Shown piece after piece: positions 30,509 through 42,626 of a stretch of DNA of 64,000 nt. The stretch comes from Malachius bipustulatus. Its lineage: Eukaryota > Arthropoda > Insecta > Coleoptera > Melyridae. Under the pieces are notes generated by a model that had not been told where the DNA came from, did not search any database, and was given only the letters and a program-made list of their open reading frames with translations. Made by a program: the position numbers and the translations under genes. Within the stretch, counting starts at the first letter, position 1. The number at the start of each line of letters is the position of its first letter. The DNA is taken from the NCBI GenBank assembly GCA_910589415.1, contig OU342630.1:6076001-6140000 (forward strand). The letters run 5' to 3'.

Positions 30509-32060
30509 CTATAACTGTTGAAATGTGTTATTTAATCGAGTGTAATTGGCGAATATATATCCAAGTATACTTTTTTTGTACTTTATTTTATTTTTTATGA
30601 TTTTAATTTCAGGCTGCAGTGAGTTGAACAATTTCGGTCCGTAATATATCATAAATCTTTGATATCCAGACCTACGGAGGAATGGAGCTCTCGGGCAGTC
30701 GGCAAATCTTGTATCTATGTTATGCGTATTAGTTTGCGATTCAATGTTTTCTCTTTCATACATCCAAATCAAGCATCTATAACTGTATAACTGTCTAACA
30801 CTTAATATATTCGTTTCTTCATATAATTGTTGGGTGGAGTGTAGGTGATTTTTATTGAATAGTATTTTTAATAATGTGATAAAATATATATATTAGTTTC
30901 CTAAGTTTCTTTACGATGAAGTCGATGTGTTCTTTCCACTTCAAGTTTTGATCTACATGTACTCCTAAATACTTGACTGTGTTCGTTCTTTGTATAGTAA
31001 TACAGCCACATCCAGCTACTCGAGAGCAGGCATCATGGTGGACAGGAATATGATCTTTTTCTGGTTGATCTTGTTTTGTTAGAGAAAACGTAATAAATTT
31101 CGTTTTGCTTATATTTAAGCTTAACAAATTATTACTCAGCCAATTTTTAACTTTTATCATTTCATTCTGTACCTTATCATACAGGAGATTCCAGGTGTCA
31201 CCCTGGAATATTATTGCTGTGTCATCAGCATACGAAACGATCTGTCCATTTATATTTTTTGAATCTGTGAACCTGTTTATGTACAGTATGAACAACAACG
31301 GACCCAATATTGTTCCCTGCGGTATGCCCGTTTTTATATGCCTCTGTTCACTCTCTATTCCATTCAGTCTGACACACTGTTTCCTGTCCCTCAAATAATC
31401 TGTGAATATATCCAACGCTATCCCTCTGATCCCCAAACTCGATAACACCCCAAGCAATTTCTTATGATTAACCGTGTCAAAAGCCTTGGCGAGGTCCAAA
31501 AAGATCACTAGGCATTTTTTATTATTATTCATGCTGTCTATGATGTTTTCTATTAAATGAGTGATTGCATGTTCGGTATTTAAATTCTTCCTAAAGCCAA
31601 ATTGCCTGGAAGATATGACCTTATTAGCTTCCAAAAAATTCATTAACCTATCTTTCAGACACTTCTCAAATATTTTAGCAAAAACATTTATTAGCGAAAT
31701 TGGTCTATAGTTTGTCACTTTGCTTTTTTCTCCCGCTTTGTATATGGGGCATACCACAGACTCTTTCCATTTTGTTGGAATTTTCCCTGAGGTGATAGTT
31801 AGGTTTATTATGTGTCTCAACGGTACTATTATTTGTTTATGAATATGTTTTGTTAATTTGACTGTAATGCCATCAGCTCCCGGTGCAGAATCGTTTTTTA
31901 ACTGATTTATATACATAATCAATTCATTTTCTGTGACTGGGTTAATAAAGAACGATGTCTCGTTCACCGTATTTATGATGTCGTCTTTCAAGTTCGTTTG
32001 ATTATTTTTAATTTCATTTGCCATTTTTTCTCCAATGCTTACAAAAAATTGGTTAAATTC
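30509..32060 (-). pseudogene. LINE C reverse transcriptase
   Basis: A 390-codon frame has APGADGITVKL, NYRPISLINVFAKIFEKCL, QFGFRKNLNTEHA, LDLAKAFDTVNH (motif A), GIPQGTILGPLLF (motif B) and VSYADDTAII (motif C), then NTVKYLGVHVDQNLKWKEH. It stops at 30852 inside the thumb; the typical palm-to-tail segment is missing, and the frame resumes at about 30830 with a C-terminal tail (RSGYQRFMIYYGPKLFNSL) to a stop at 30509. The loss looks like an internal deletion. Catalytic residues are intact. Confidence 0.88.
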
Positions 32061-32083
32061 ATTGGCTTTGTCTTCAGTGTTTG

Positions 32084-33359
32084 TTATTTAGTACCGTCTT
32101 TTCTAATTATGTTGGTGTTGTGTTTACTATTTTGTGTTATTGGTGTATTTGTACTCTCTTTTATTGTTTTCCAAATTTTTCTGTAGTTATTTTTTGCCTG
32201 TCCAATTATTTGTTCGTAGTACTTGTCTCTTGTGTTTTTTATGATCGAGTTTAATCTGTTTCTGTATTTTTTGTAATTATAAATGGCCTCAGGTGCACAA
32301 TTATAATTTAGCTGTCTTTTTAACTTGTCCCTATTTCTTATTGATGTTAATATTCCGTTTGTCATCCATTGTTTAATTTTTTTATTTTTACTATTTATAT
32401 TTTTTAGGTAGGATGTGTTGTTCTCTACGTTTGTTTGAATTATTCTCAGGAACATATCATAAGCCTCCTCAGATTTGTCTGTTTCTAGCAAGCTAGACCA
32501 GTCTTCTTCTGATAGCGCCTCACGTATTTTTTCGTAATTTACAATTTTACAAGTTTTTTGATTATATTCAGTGTTCCTACATTTATTATTTTCAAATACA
32601 AAGGATAATACTATTGCATCATGGTCAGTTAATGATGTTTTAAATATAAAGCTGTTTATTTTAATTTGCTTTTTAGTGTTAATTTTCCCAACAAAAATAT
32701 GATCTATTAAACTTTTTTTGGTGTCCTTTGTGACTCTAGTGGGTTTATTCATATAAGAAAAGAGTCCGTGACCCGCCATCATACATATATAATTGTTCAC
32801 CTGTGTTTCATTAGGTTTAAGAAGGTCTATATTAATATCCCCCATAAAAACTTCTATGCTTTGTTTTTCCAATTTAAGGTAATATTCATGAATATCTGTG
32901 ATTAGCACTTCAGTATTTACAGGGTGTGGTCGTGGTCGATACAAGGCCGTCAGTCCCATCTTCTCCCCTTTATATACAAATTTTGCTCTTAAAAGATTTA
33001 TTTCTGTAAGTTTAATTATGTCGATTGTGGCCTGGATATCGTTTCTCACATACACAATACAGCCGTCATTCTGATTATAGTATGATTCATTATTGTATGA
33101 TGTAAAATTCGGAATGTAATAATTACTTAACCCCTTTTATATTCCAGCATTCTGTTAAAATTATAATTTGGATGTTCTGCGTGTCAAAAAGTTCAAGGTA
33201 TATTAGTAATTCATTAAAGTTTTTGTTTATACTTCTTATGTTCATGTGTAGAAAATTTAGATCACCTAATATTTTTTTTGTATCTTTGGCTCCTATATCA
33301 TCAATTACTACGGTATCATGAATCTGACTCTCCTCCTCTTCATCATCACATCTCAACAA
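32084..33359 (-). pseudogene. LINE C endonuclease
   Basis: Two frames joined near 33123. The first has LNFLHMNIRSINKNF (conserved N) and IILTECW (catalytic E). The second has YVRNDIQATIDI, EVFMGDINIDLL (D/N), SLIDHIFV (D) and TSLTDHDAIVLSF (final DH). All catalytic positions survive. A further frame break separates it from the reverse transcriptase at 32084-32060. Confidence 0.85.
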
Positions 33360-33610
33360 ATTCTCCGCAATTTTGTTTTTCCTTTCTGTTCTTTGTAAAC
33401 CTAAAAAAATATAAACCCAAAATTAACCCTTATCGTTCTATATCAACAAAAAGAAAACACTTGTCTCGGATTCCTCGGTTCACTCCCCTGATCTACCACT
33501 GAGATAATTCAGTTGATTATAATAGTCAATCAATTTCATATTATAAATACATTATTATAAATACGACACTTCTCGCTCGCTTCGATTGTCTGTACCTATA
33601 TACACCCATT

Positions 33611-34251
33611 TTATGTTTCATACTTTGTAATCTTCTCCATGTTCTCGATCGGTATCCTAATTTCGCCCTTTCTATAGAAAATTCTGCCTCCCATGGTCCA
33701 TACATTACGTTTACCCAATCTTGTGATTGCCTCCTTCAATAGCTTGTGGTTATCCTTTGTTAAATCATCAGCTATAATAATCTCAGTTCCCCTCAATGTT
33801 TTTCTCTGCCTCATAACTTCTTCCTTGTACTTATATTCCCTAAATTTCAGAAATATGGCTCTGTTTCCTTTATCAGTTGTTCTGCCTGTTCTATATACTG
33901 TTTCTATTTTTTCACTTGAAACATTTAGTTTGGTTTTTTCCTTTATGATTCTTATTATATCTTCATTTTGTTCGTTCTGAAGTTCAGGTATCCCATATAT
34001 TCTTACATTATTTCTACGCATAATTTGTTCCATTTTGTTTACCTTATATTCATCTCCTGTACATACTTTAACAGATTTTCGGTTTCTTGTTTACTTTCAC
34101 TGAGTTTGTTATCAATATCCTTCGGTATATTCAGCGCTTTTTCTACCTTCATCGCGATACTGGCTATAAACGTTCCAGCAGCGAACAATTCTTTAATCGT
34201 TTCCTGAATTATTGTTTTAAATTCTGCCCTCTGTGCTTGTGTAAAAACCAT
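33611..34251 (-). pseudogene. LINE C ORF1, L1-type RNA-binding protein
   Basis: An N-terminal helical/coiled-coil piece (34251-34039, MVFTQAQRAEFKTIIQ) is joined after a frame change to an RRM-like domain (RNNVRIYGIPE, AIFLKFREYKYKEEV) and a C-terminal domain (IIIADDLTKDNHKLL, NVWTMGGRIFYR). This order matches L1-type ORF1 chaperones that coat the element RNA. One break, otherwise well kept. Confidence 0.83.
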
Positions 34252-34577
34252 TTTTCTTGTTGAAATCTATTCTTGACTATATTACAGTAATGTTGTACAC
34301 TTTTTCGGTTTTTAATTTTCACTTCTTATGTGTAATTTTTAATATTTCTCAGGGAGAGTCGTTCGGCTCGCTTACTTCATTTCGCCACCTACCGGCAGAT
34401 ATAGGAACATCTCGCACGCCCCTCAGACAATGGGCCAGAATAGTCTAGGGTTACTAAATTAAATCTCCAGGGTGGTTAGCGATTATTGTGTGAGGCTCCC
34501 TATGCGGTTACGTGACGGAAATTTGAACTTTTGACAGCTATATCGCAGGCACGATGCCGCACAAACATACCAGTGTA

Positions 34578-35207
34578 CCGGGTGTCCCAACACTAGAGTC
34601 CACCCCATAAATAGAGCTTAATTTTAAAGATAAAAAATTGAAACTTTGAGGATTTGTGTACTTGATATAGGACCACGGAATGGCATAATCAGTTTCATTA
34701 AAAAAATTTAGTTCGGGCGCCAGCGATAAAAAAAACTGTAATATATGGTGGTAAATTGTCGAAAAAAATTCGATTTTTCTTCAATACATCGGTAGAAATC
34801 GATTAATAAAATCAAAATCGCTTGAAATAAATGTGAAAAAACTAATTATAAGGCTTTAATTAAATAAAATATAATTATATAGAAATGACAGGTAGAAATC
34901 TGATTTATGATGTGCAATAGGGTGCTCAAATATAATCTGAAAACGGTAGGTGCAATAAAGTTTTATGACAAAGTAAATAAGGCCCAAATAAATAGAAGGA
35001 CGGCTCTTGCTGGGCTAGCCGGCACACTGAACCTGCACTGGACAGTGTCGTATTATGGAGTCATGAAAAAGGTGATTATTAAAAAGCTATTAAATTTTTT
35101 TTAATGAAACTAATTATTCCATTCCGTGGTCCTATATCAAGTACACAAATCCTCAAAGTTTCAATTTTTTATCTTTAAAATTAAGCTCTATTTAGGGGGT
35201 GGACACC
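34578..35207. repeat. Fold-back element, GGGTGTCC ends
   Basis: The arms (34600-34685 and 35120-35207) are inverted copies, including AGAGCTTAATTTTAAAGATA and GATATAGGACCACGGAATGG. The centre is unpaired and non-coding. Confidence 0.88.
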
Positions 35208-35305
35208 ATTCAGAAATTTCTAGACGAGGTGGTTTAGTTGGATCTAGCTGATGAATCAGAGTACCACGGTATACTTGGATAAAAGGAAGCAAACGCCATT
35301 GGTAT

Positions 35306-36503
35306 ACACCGTGTTTTATATTAAGTCGGCACTATTGCTAACTTCGTTATTATTTAACCTAGAAAGTCGGTTAAATTAGCAAACTAGTAGTATTTTTTCT
35401 CCTGAATAAAATGGCGAAAAAAAAAACAATTGAACATCGCGATTTCGAGATATTTAAAAAAATGTAACTTTTTTAATGGAACACCCTATATATTTTTGGA
35501 TGGATCGGTTGCATATTTTTTTTAATGGAAAAAGTCTTTATGCACTATGATCCTAAAATAATAAATTCATTAATTATTCATTATTTTATTACTCCCAAAG
35601 TAGGCTGCGACAATTAATGTGATTTAGTGTACCTACCTACGTAATGTAAGGTAAAAAAATATATCGTCCTCAATAGTGTATTATTCAATAAAAAATACAC
35701 AAAAAAGGAGTTGTTATACTGAAAAGGATTTAATTTTAAATAAACAAATAACAGAACTTGTCTGTGTTTTAAATTAAGTCGGCACTTTACTGCTAACTTC
35801 GTTATTAATTGAGCTAGAAAGTCGGTTAAATTAGCAAACTAGTAGTATTTTTTCTCCTGAATAATACGATGAAAACAGGAAAACAATTGAACAATTGAAA
35901 TAATAAAGTTTTCGATATATTTAAAAAAATTGATATTATTTATGGAACACCCTGTATGTTTTTAGATGGATCGGTTGCAAAATTTTTTTTAAAGGAAAAA
36001 GTCTCTATGCACTATTATGATCCTAAAATAATAAAATTTTACACATAAACAAGTTCTGTTATTTGTTTATGTAAAATTAAATCCTTTTCAAAGTAACAAC
36101 TCTTATTTTTAGTGTATTTTTTTATTGAAAAATACACTATTATTGAGGACGTCATAATTTTTTTACCTTACATTACGTAGGTACACTAAATTACAATAAT
36201 TGTCTCAGCCTACTTTGGGAGTAATAAAATAATGAATAATTATTAATGAATTTATTATTTTAGGATCATATAGTGTATAACGACTTTTCCTTTAAAAAAA
36301 TTTTTGCAATCGATCCATCTAAAAATATCCATTAAAAAAATTACATTTTTAAAAATATCTCGAAAACGCGATGTTCAATTGTTTTTCTGTTTTCGCCATT
36401 TTATTCAGCGGCAAAAATACTACTAGTTTGCTAATTTAACCGACTCTCTAGGTTAAATAATAACGAAGTTAGCAATGGTGCCGACTTAATATAAAACACG
36501 GTG
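35306..36503. repeat. Fold-back element F1, CACCGTGTTTTAT ends
   Basis: 1,198 bp with ends CACCGTGTTTTATATTAAGT and its complement, flanked by TATA on both sides. Long arms; the inner part repeats the words AGTCGG..GCAAACTAGTAG and AATACACTATT. Same family as F2 (39158-40340). Confidence 0.95.
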
Positions 36504-36564
36504 TATAGTGACTCAATAACATGGTTGGATGTTGGATGTACATGCAAAAACTGAAGAATGGGGC

Positions 36565-36965
36565 CTAATAAATGGTCAGCACACTCTGGGAGTCACCCGA
36601 ATTTTGGAATAAACCCTTCAGCTCCTCGAGGGCATCTACTTCAAAGAGGTTTATCAAATATTCCGTTAGAAAATGCATGACAACAGCTGGATTCCGTTCG
36701 ATAGTTACGGGTACCTCAGGTAGCTGCGAAGGGTAACGGGATAAAGTGTCCGCGACGATATTATTGTCGCAACCGCGCCGCATGATCCACCTCAAAATCA
36801 AACTCGTTCAGATAGGTCATCCACCTTCTCAAGCGACCATTTAAAAGTCTGCATTGCTTTAGGAATTTCAGGGCATAGTGATCAGTCTTAATAACGAAAG
36901 GATAACCGAAAATTGAAGTGCGAATTTTCTTTAAGCCAAAGATGATAGCCAGAAGTTCCTTTTCC
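36565..36965 (-). pseudogene. Ty3/gypsy-group RNase H, second part
   Basis: Two overlapping frames give EKELLAIIFGLKKIRTSIF, KTDHYALKFLKQCRLLNGRL, RRWMTYLNEFDFEVDH and then NIVADTLSRYPSQ, the C-terminal half of a gypsy-type RNase H with the usual ADxLSR end. The frame shifts near 36775. The start of the domain is displaced to 42627-42893 by the LOA-type LINE between. Integrase is not found downstream. Confidence 0.87.
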
Positions 36966-37480
36966 CCGTGTGGTTGAGTACCCATCGGGCGCGTCCCCAG
37001 GTGGCGGATAGGGGGAAGGCCTTACAATGAGCGTAAGTGAGTAAGGTTAGCAGTGGTGATAGAGCTCGTCGGAGGTAAAATTCTAGACTGGCAGCTTAAA
37101 GCCTTGCCGCGGACCACCTCCCCTAACCTAGTTGTCGTGTCGTGACTAAAGGTCTGCACTAGGGATAACGGCGCCAGAGATGTCCGACTGTGGACTATCT
37201 GATATACCGTATCATCTGTTGTCGTGGACACGTCTCGCGGACAGAGAAATCCGGGGTCTGGGTTAATCGCCTGAACCAAGAGGAGACAACCTCACTAAAA
37301 AACCTAAATCATAAGGCGGGGGTCCAGTCTGATGGGATGCGTGACTGGATAGATGACCAGCCCCTACTGGATTCAACCTTGGGGCACCAGGGGGCACCCC
37401 ACTGTATCAATCCCCTCACCTTTGCATGCGGGGCTCTGCATAGGTGGAACACCGTTCCCTTGCTACTCGTGGGATCAACC

Positions 37481-37800
37481 ATGGTAAGAAATAAAAAAAC
37501 AAAAAAATTGCGGGACATCAACGCAAAACAGACTGCTGACCGAGCGGGGCTTGTCACCCGTCATGACAGTCGGCAATCTAAACAATCCTTGAGCTCGAGA
37601 CCACCTCGAACGCAAGAAGAAAAGAATTTCGTCACCGATCAAGGTAATGTCACCGAGGATTCATCGGGAACCTATGGACAGCCTATGCTCATACAGGGGG
37701 CAAGCACCCCAACGCACGCAAGAAGAACAATGACCAATATAAGCACAGCAAATGTCACCAGCATGGCCCAGTTCAACGCCCATCATGCTAGGGGGGGCAT
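37481..37800 (+). pseudogene. LOA-type LINE ORF1 remnant fused to endonuclease start
   Basis: The likely start is MVRNKKTKKLRD at 37481. About 90 polar residues follow, then the frame runs directly into MAQFNAHHA, which looks like the first strand of the ORF2 endonuclease. The usual ORF1 middle and zinc knuckles are absent, so an internal deletion probably fused ORF1 to ORF2. A G-run at 37791-37797 marks a frame change. The frame extending upstream to 37190 is probably 5' UTR. Confidence 0.6.
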
Positions 37801-39157
37801 CAGCCGTCATAGCTCGGGCGTTCGACAGGTCATGCCTGGGTGTTGTGCTTATACAAGAACCTTGGACATACAAGGGGCAGGTAAGGGGCCTACCACGAAA
37901 GGATTGCAAAACAATTTGGGATATCTGCATCCTGATAAGAAACAACATTAAATATGTATGTCTATCAGAATTCATGACACGGGATCTTGTGCCAATCCGG
38001 GTCAACATCACCGGAGGCACACACCGTAGCATCATATAGTAGCATCGGGGTACTTCCATGAGAAAACATCAGCACCTCCTATGGAAGTCCAGAAACTAGT
38101 CGAGTACTGCAACGGGCATGGGCTACCGCTCCTACTCGGCTGTGATGCCAACGCACACAACATCAGCTGGGGCAGCAAGTATACCAACAAAAGAGGTGAG
38201 CAACTGCTTGAATTTTTACTTGAATCCAATTTAGATGTACTGAATGTGGGGAACACACCCACTTTTGTAACTAAAAGGAGTCAAGACGTAATAGACATAA
38301 CGATCGGTAGTCCGAGCATATGTCAACTGATCAGAGACTGGAGGGTATCTAACGAACCCTCACTCTCTGATCACAGAATAATAGAATTCAACATGAGGGG
38401 ACTCTGGCAAGAGAACACCCTCATTAGAAATCCAAGAAACACCGACTGGGACACATTTCACACCAGTCTAAGAGAAGATATAAAACAAACAAATTCTAGA
38501 GTCAAAAACCATCTAGAATTAGAAGCAACATTAGAATCTCTCAACGGAGCGCTGAAATATTCATACGAATCCAGCTGCCCCATTAGAGAGAAAAGAAATT
38601 GTAGGAAAACTCCGTGATGGAACGAACACCTATCCAAGCTCCGGGCAGAAGTTCGAAGGCTTTTCAATAAAGCCAAGCGCGATGGAGACTGGCAGGGCTA
38701 CACGGCGGAACTGACAACCTACAATAAAGAAATCAGGAAAGCTAAACGGAAGAGCTTCAGGGACTTCTGCAGGGATATCACCTCAACACCTGAAGCATCC
38801 AGACTTCACAAAGCTTTAGCGAAAGGCATTGCTCAGGGAACAATGTCGCTCAGAAAACCTGATGGGAACTACACAGAAAATGAAGAGCAAAGAGCTTTAC
38901 TTCTGCTAGAAACTCACTTTCCAGGCAGTGCACTGAAAGTAGGGAACGAGGAATCGTTCGAATCTGGTAAACCCACGAAAGAAGATTGGGAGGTCGCGAA
39001 AACCATCTGCACCTCCGAAAGACTGAAATGGGCAATTGGCACCTTTCAACCATTCAAACCACCCGGGGTGGATGGCATATTTCCGGCTCTTCTGCAAAGA
39101 GGACTGGAGGATCTCATGCCACACCTGGTAAGAATATTCAGAAGCAGCCTGGCTATG
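37790..39157 (+). pseudogene. LOA-type LINE ORF2, endonuclease and start of reverse transcriptase
   Basis: ASAVIARAFDRSCLGVVLIQ then EPW supplies the catalytic E; after a frame change near 38040, LLLGCDANAHNISWGS (D/N), DVIDITIG and SLSDHRIIEF (DH) complete the endonuclease. At 38615 a TGA replaces the first Trp expected in PWWNEHL. The frame then runs open through the linker and PFKPPGVDGIFPALLQRG to IFRSSLA, where fold-back F2 interrupts. This is the nicking nuclease and thumb-side start of the polymerase. Confidence 0.87.
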
Positions 39158-40340
39158 CACCGTGTTTTATATTAAGTCGGCACTACTGCTAACTTCGTTA
39201 TTATTCAACCTAGAAAGTAGGTTAAATTAGCAAACTAGTAGTATTTTTGCCGCTGAATAAAATAGCGAAAGCAGAAAAACAATTGAACATCGCGTTTTCG
39301 AGATATTTAAAAAAATGTAATTTTTTTCATGGAACACCCTGTATATTTTTAGATGGATCGGTTGCAAATTTTTTTTTAAGGGAAAAGTCTTTATGCACTA
39401 TGATTCTAAAATAATAAATTCATTAATTATTCATTATTTTATTACTCCCAAAATAGGCTGCGACAATTTTTGTAATTTAGTGTACCTACGTAATGTAAGG
39501 TAAAAAAATTATGTCGTCCTCAATAGTGTATTTTTCAATAAAAAAAATACACTAAAAATAAGAGTTGTTACCTTGAAAAGGATTTAATTTTACATAAACA
39601 AATAACAGAACTTGTGTGTGTGTAAAATTTTATTATTTTAGGATCATAGTGCATAGAAACTTTTTCCTTTAAAAAAATTTTTGCAACCGATCCATCTAAA
39701 AATATACAGGGTGTTCCATAAAAAATATCAATTTTTTCAAATATATCGAAAACGCGATGTTCAATTGTTTTCCTGTTTTCATCGTTTTATTCAGGAGAAA
39801 AAATACTACTAGTTTGCTAATTTAACCGACTTTCTATCTCAAATAATAACGAAGTTAGCAATAGTGCCGACTTAATTTAAAACACAGACAAGTTCTGTTA
39901 TTTGTTTATTTAAAATTAAATCCTTTTCAATATAACAACTCCTTTTTTGTGTATTTTTTTATTGAATAATACACTATTGAGGACGATATATTTTTTTACC
40001 TTACATTACGTAGGTACACTAAATTACATTAATTGTCGCAGCCTACTTTGGGAGTAATAAAATAATGAATAATAATGAATTTATTATTTTAGGATCATAG
40101 TGCATAAAGACTTTTTCCTTTAAAAAAAATTTGCAACCGATCCATCCAAAAATATATAGGGTGTTCCATTAAAAAAGTTAATTTTTTTTAAATATCTCGA
40201 AAACGCGATGTTCAATTGTTTTTCTTTTTTCGCCATTTTATTCAGGAGAAAAAATACTACTAGTTTGCTAATTTAACCGACTTTCTAGGTTAAATAATAA
40301 CGAAGTTAGCAATAGTGCCGACTTAATATAAAACACGGTG
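39158..40340. repeat. Fold-back element F2 inside the LOA-type LINE
   Basis: 1,183 bp, CACCGTG/CACGGTG ends, same family as F1. Flanks read TATG (left) and TATA (right), a likely 4-bp duplication with one change. Rejoining the host across one TATA keeps the reverse transcriptase in frame. Confidence 0.94.
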
Positions 40341-40344
40341 TATA

Positions 40345-42462
40345 CCACAAGCCTGGAGGAAGGCGCAAGTCATCTTTATTCCTAAGGCAGGAAGAAAGGA
40401 CACCTCTCTCCCGAAGTCATTTAGACCCATCTGTCTTACCTCCTTCTTACTAAAGACGATGGAGAAAATAATTGATAATCACATCAGAACGGAAACACTG
40501 AACAGGGGACCACTACACCCAAGCCAGCATGCATACAGAGCGGGCAGATCGACAGAGACCGCCCTGTATGAGCTGACAGAAAAGATTCAGGACACTCTGG
40601 AGTACAAGGAAACGGCCATTTGCGCCTTTCTGGACATAGAAGGAGCATTCGACAACACCTCTTGCGATGCTATCAAGAAAGCCATAACTAAAAAAGGCAT
40701 TAACAGCACAACATCCCATTGGATTCAACAAATGCTGTCCACAAGAATAATTGGAACCAAAGTGGGCGATGACACCATCCAGGTGAAAACAACAAAAGGA
40801 TGCCCACAAGGAGGGGTGTTATCCCCCCTCCTATGGAGCCTGGTAGTAGACGAGCTCCTCGGGTTACTCACCGAGAACGGCATTTCCTGCATCGGGTATG
40901 CCGATGACATCGTCATCATGGCCAGAGGAAAATTTGAAGGAACACTCTGCGACATAGTACAGAGGGGGTTAAAGATAACCTTGAAATGGTGCCAGGAAAT
41001 AGGACTCAACATCAATCCTACAAAAACTACACTGATACCATTCACAAGAAAAAACAAGCTTCCAAACCTCAAAACCATCGACTTGAATGGAGTCGAGTTA
41101 GAATGGAAGGAAGAAGTAAAATATCTGGGAATAACACTGGATAAGAAGCTAATGTGGAACAAGCACTTAAGTGCAACAGTAAGTAAGGCCACATCCGTAC
41201 TCATGGTGTGCAGGAGAATGGCGGGGAATGCATGGGGTTGTAACCCATCCATTTTACGCTGGATGTACACCATGCTAGTGAGACCCATCATCACATACGG
41301 AGCGGTCGTCTGGTACAAGAGGACCAAGCTAATAACAGCGAGGAAAACACTCGAGAAGATCCAGAGACTTGCATGCCTCTGCATCACAGGAGCAATGAGA
41401 ACATGCCCAACAGCAGCGTTGGAAGTAATTCTAGATCTCACACCACTGCACTTAGTGATTGAGAGAAGTGCCGCAGAGGCTCAACTCAGAATGTCAAGAA
41501 TAGGGATCAGGGGGGGACTACGGACCGAGGGGAATCAACCCCTGAACATCTGTAAAAACCTCCTGATAATGCCAAAAGACAAAACTGTCAAGAAATTCAG
41601 CTTCAAGAGAAACTTCATCATGGAACTGTCTACGAAAGAAGAATGGAGCAACACATCCATTCACACTCTCAAAGAAGGTACAATAAGATGGTACACAGAC
41701 GGCTCAAAGGCCACCGAGGGAACTGGGGCAGGAGTATATGGGCCAGGCACCAACTACTCCGGGCCGATGGGAACATCCCCAAGCATACTTCAAGCGGAAC
41801 TGTACGCAATAGAAGTATGCGCCCAAATAAACCTCGACAGAAACTATAAAAATAGGGAAATAGCAATACTGACAGACAGTCAAGCAGCCATAAAGACGCT
41901 GAGCTCCCCTATCATCAGCTCAAAAATGGCATGGAACTGCCTACAAAAACTCAATAAACTAGGCAGAGAGAACAAAATTCACCTCAAATGGATACCAGGA
42001 CACACTGGGATTGAGGGAAACGAACGTGCCCACTCATTGGCAAGAAAAGGAGCATCGACACCCTTTATAGGACAAGAACCATTCTGTAGCCTTGAAGACA
42101 CGTTCTTCAAGGCAGAACTTCGTAAGGAAGAAGAAAAACTGAGAGAAATCCATTGGAATAACCTCTCAGGATTGAAACAATCCAAGGAGCTCCTCGGGAA
42201 CTTTAACCGAGAAAGGTCAAGGAAACTCCTGACCCTCAACAAAGGAAGTCTCAGAATGCTAACAGGATTCCTAACAGGTCATTGCAAGCTCAATGAACAC
42301 CTGAGGAAACTTGGTATAGAAAAAGATGGCATTTGCAGACTCTGCAGGGAAGAAAACGAGACTCCTCGTCACCTATTGATGAACTGCGAAGCACTAGAAC
42401 GTGAAAGAAACGAAGTTCTGGGCCAACACCAGCTCAACGGGGGGGGCTTTGCCCGGCCTTGA
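40345..42462 (+). CDS. LOA-type LINE reverse transcriptase, RNase H and zinc knuckle
   Basis: One open frame of about 700 codons starting with PQAWRKAQVIFIPKAG after F2. It has SFRPICLTSFLLKTMEKII, HAYRAGRSTETAL, FLDIEGAFDNTSC (motif A), GCPQGGVLSPLLW (motif B), GYADDIVIMA (motif C), then RNase H (WYTDGSKATEGTGAG, LQAELYAIEVC, ILTDSQAAIKTL, WIPGHTGIEGNERAH: D, E, D and H/D positions all present) and a C-terminal CRLCREENETPRHLLMNC knuckle. No stop or shift, so inactivation comes from the upstream TGA, shifts and F2. An RNase H of this kind places it in the I/LOA group rather than Jockey. Confidence 0.92.
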   Translation, partial: PQAWRKAQVIFIPKAGRKDTSLPKSFRPICLTSFLLKTMEKIIDNHIRTETLNRGPLHPSQHAYRAGRSTETALYELTEKIQDTLEYKETAICAFLDIEGAFDNTSCDAIKKAITKKGINSTTSHWIQQMLSTRIIGTKVGDDTIQVKTTKGCPQGGVLSPLLWSLVVDELLGLLTENGISCIGYADDIVIMARGKFEGTLCDIVQRGLKITLKWCQEIGLNINPTKTTLIPFTRKNKLPNLKTIDLNGVELEWKEEVKYLGITLDKKLMWNKHLSATVSKATSVLMVCRRMAGNAWGCNPSILRWMYTMLVRPIITYGAVVWYKRTKLITARKTLEKIQRLACLCITGAMRTCPTAALEVILDLTPLHLVIERSAAEAQLRMSRIGIRGGLRTEGNQPLNICKNLLIMPKDKTVKKFSFKRNFIMELSTKEEWSNTSIHTLKEGTIRWYTDGSKATEGTGAGVYGPGTNYSGPMGTSPSILQAELYAIEVCAQINLDRNYKNREIAILTDSQAAIKTLSSPIISSKMAWNCLQKLNKLGRENKIHLKWIPGHTGIEGNERAHSLARKGASTPFIGQEPFCSLEDTFFKAELRKEEEKLREIHWNNLSGLKQSKELLGNFNRERSRKLLTLNKGSLRMLTGFLTGHCKLNEHLRKLGIEKDGICRLCREENETPRHLLMNCEALERERNEVLGQHQLNGGGFARP

Positions 42463-42626
42463 TCCCCTTCAAATCCTGAAATTCCTAAGGGAAGCGGAGT
42501 TGGAGAGGCTGCTTCAATGAAGGGAATATACTCCAAAGAAGCAGAGAAGAGGGGGCACAATAGATCTGTAATAGGTCGCAGCGCATCTGACACCCTCAAT
42601 ATCAATATCAATATCAAAATATCAAG

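Larger units (their letters stand above)
30299..34445 (-). mobile_element. LINE C, full-length but decayed non-LTR retrotransposon
   Basis: Minus strand, in order: 5' UTR (34445-34252), ORF1 (34251-33611), ORF2 endonuclease (about 33290-32084), reverse transcriptase (32060-30852), C-terminal piece (30790-30509) and a (AATAAAC)n 3' tail (30330-30299). The L1-type ORF1 with a Jockey/CR1/L2-like ORF2 fits a CR1/L2-like clade. Several frame changes and one internal deletion make it inactive. Confidence 0.87.
36966..42626 (+). mobile_element. LOA/I-type LINE with RNase H
   Basis: From a GGGCGCGTCCCCAGGTGGCG start region (36994) to an (AATATC)n tail at 42595-42626. It carries ORF1 remnant, endonuclease, reverse transcriptase, RNase H and a C-terminal zinc knuckle. 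It split a gypsy-group element; AAGTTCCTTTT occurs at both junctions (36955 and 42627), a probable target duplication. It is itself split by fold-back F2. Confidence 0.87.

Noticed and set aside
37190..37480. N-terminal extension of the LOA-type ORF1
   Set aside because: No recognisable domain; the upstream part looks like LINE 5' UTR and the basic start at 37481 is more plausible.
40725..41441. 238-codon minus-strand ORF
   Set aside because: Antisense shadow of the LOA-type reverse transcriptase, which has all RT motifs on the + strand.
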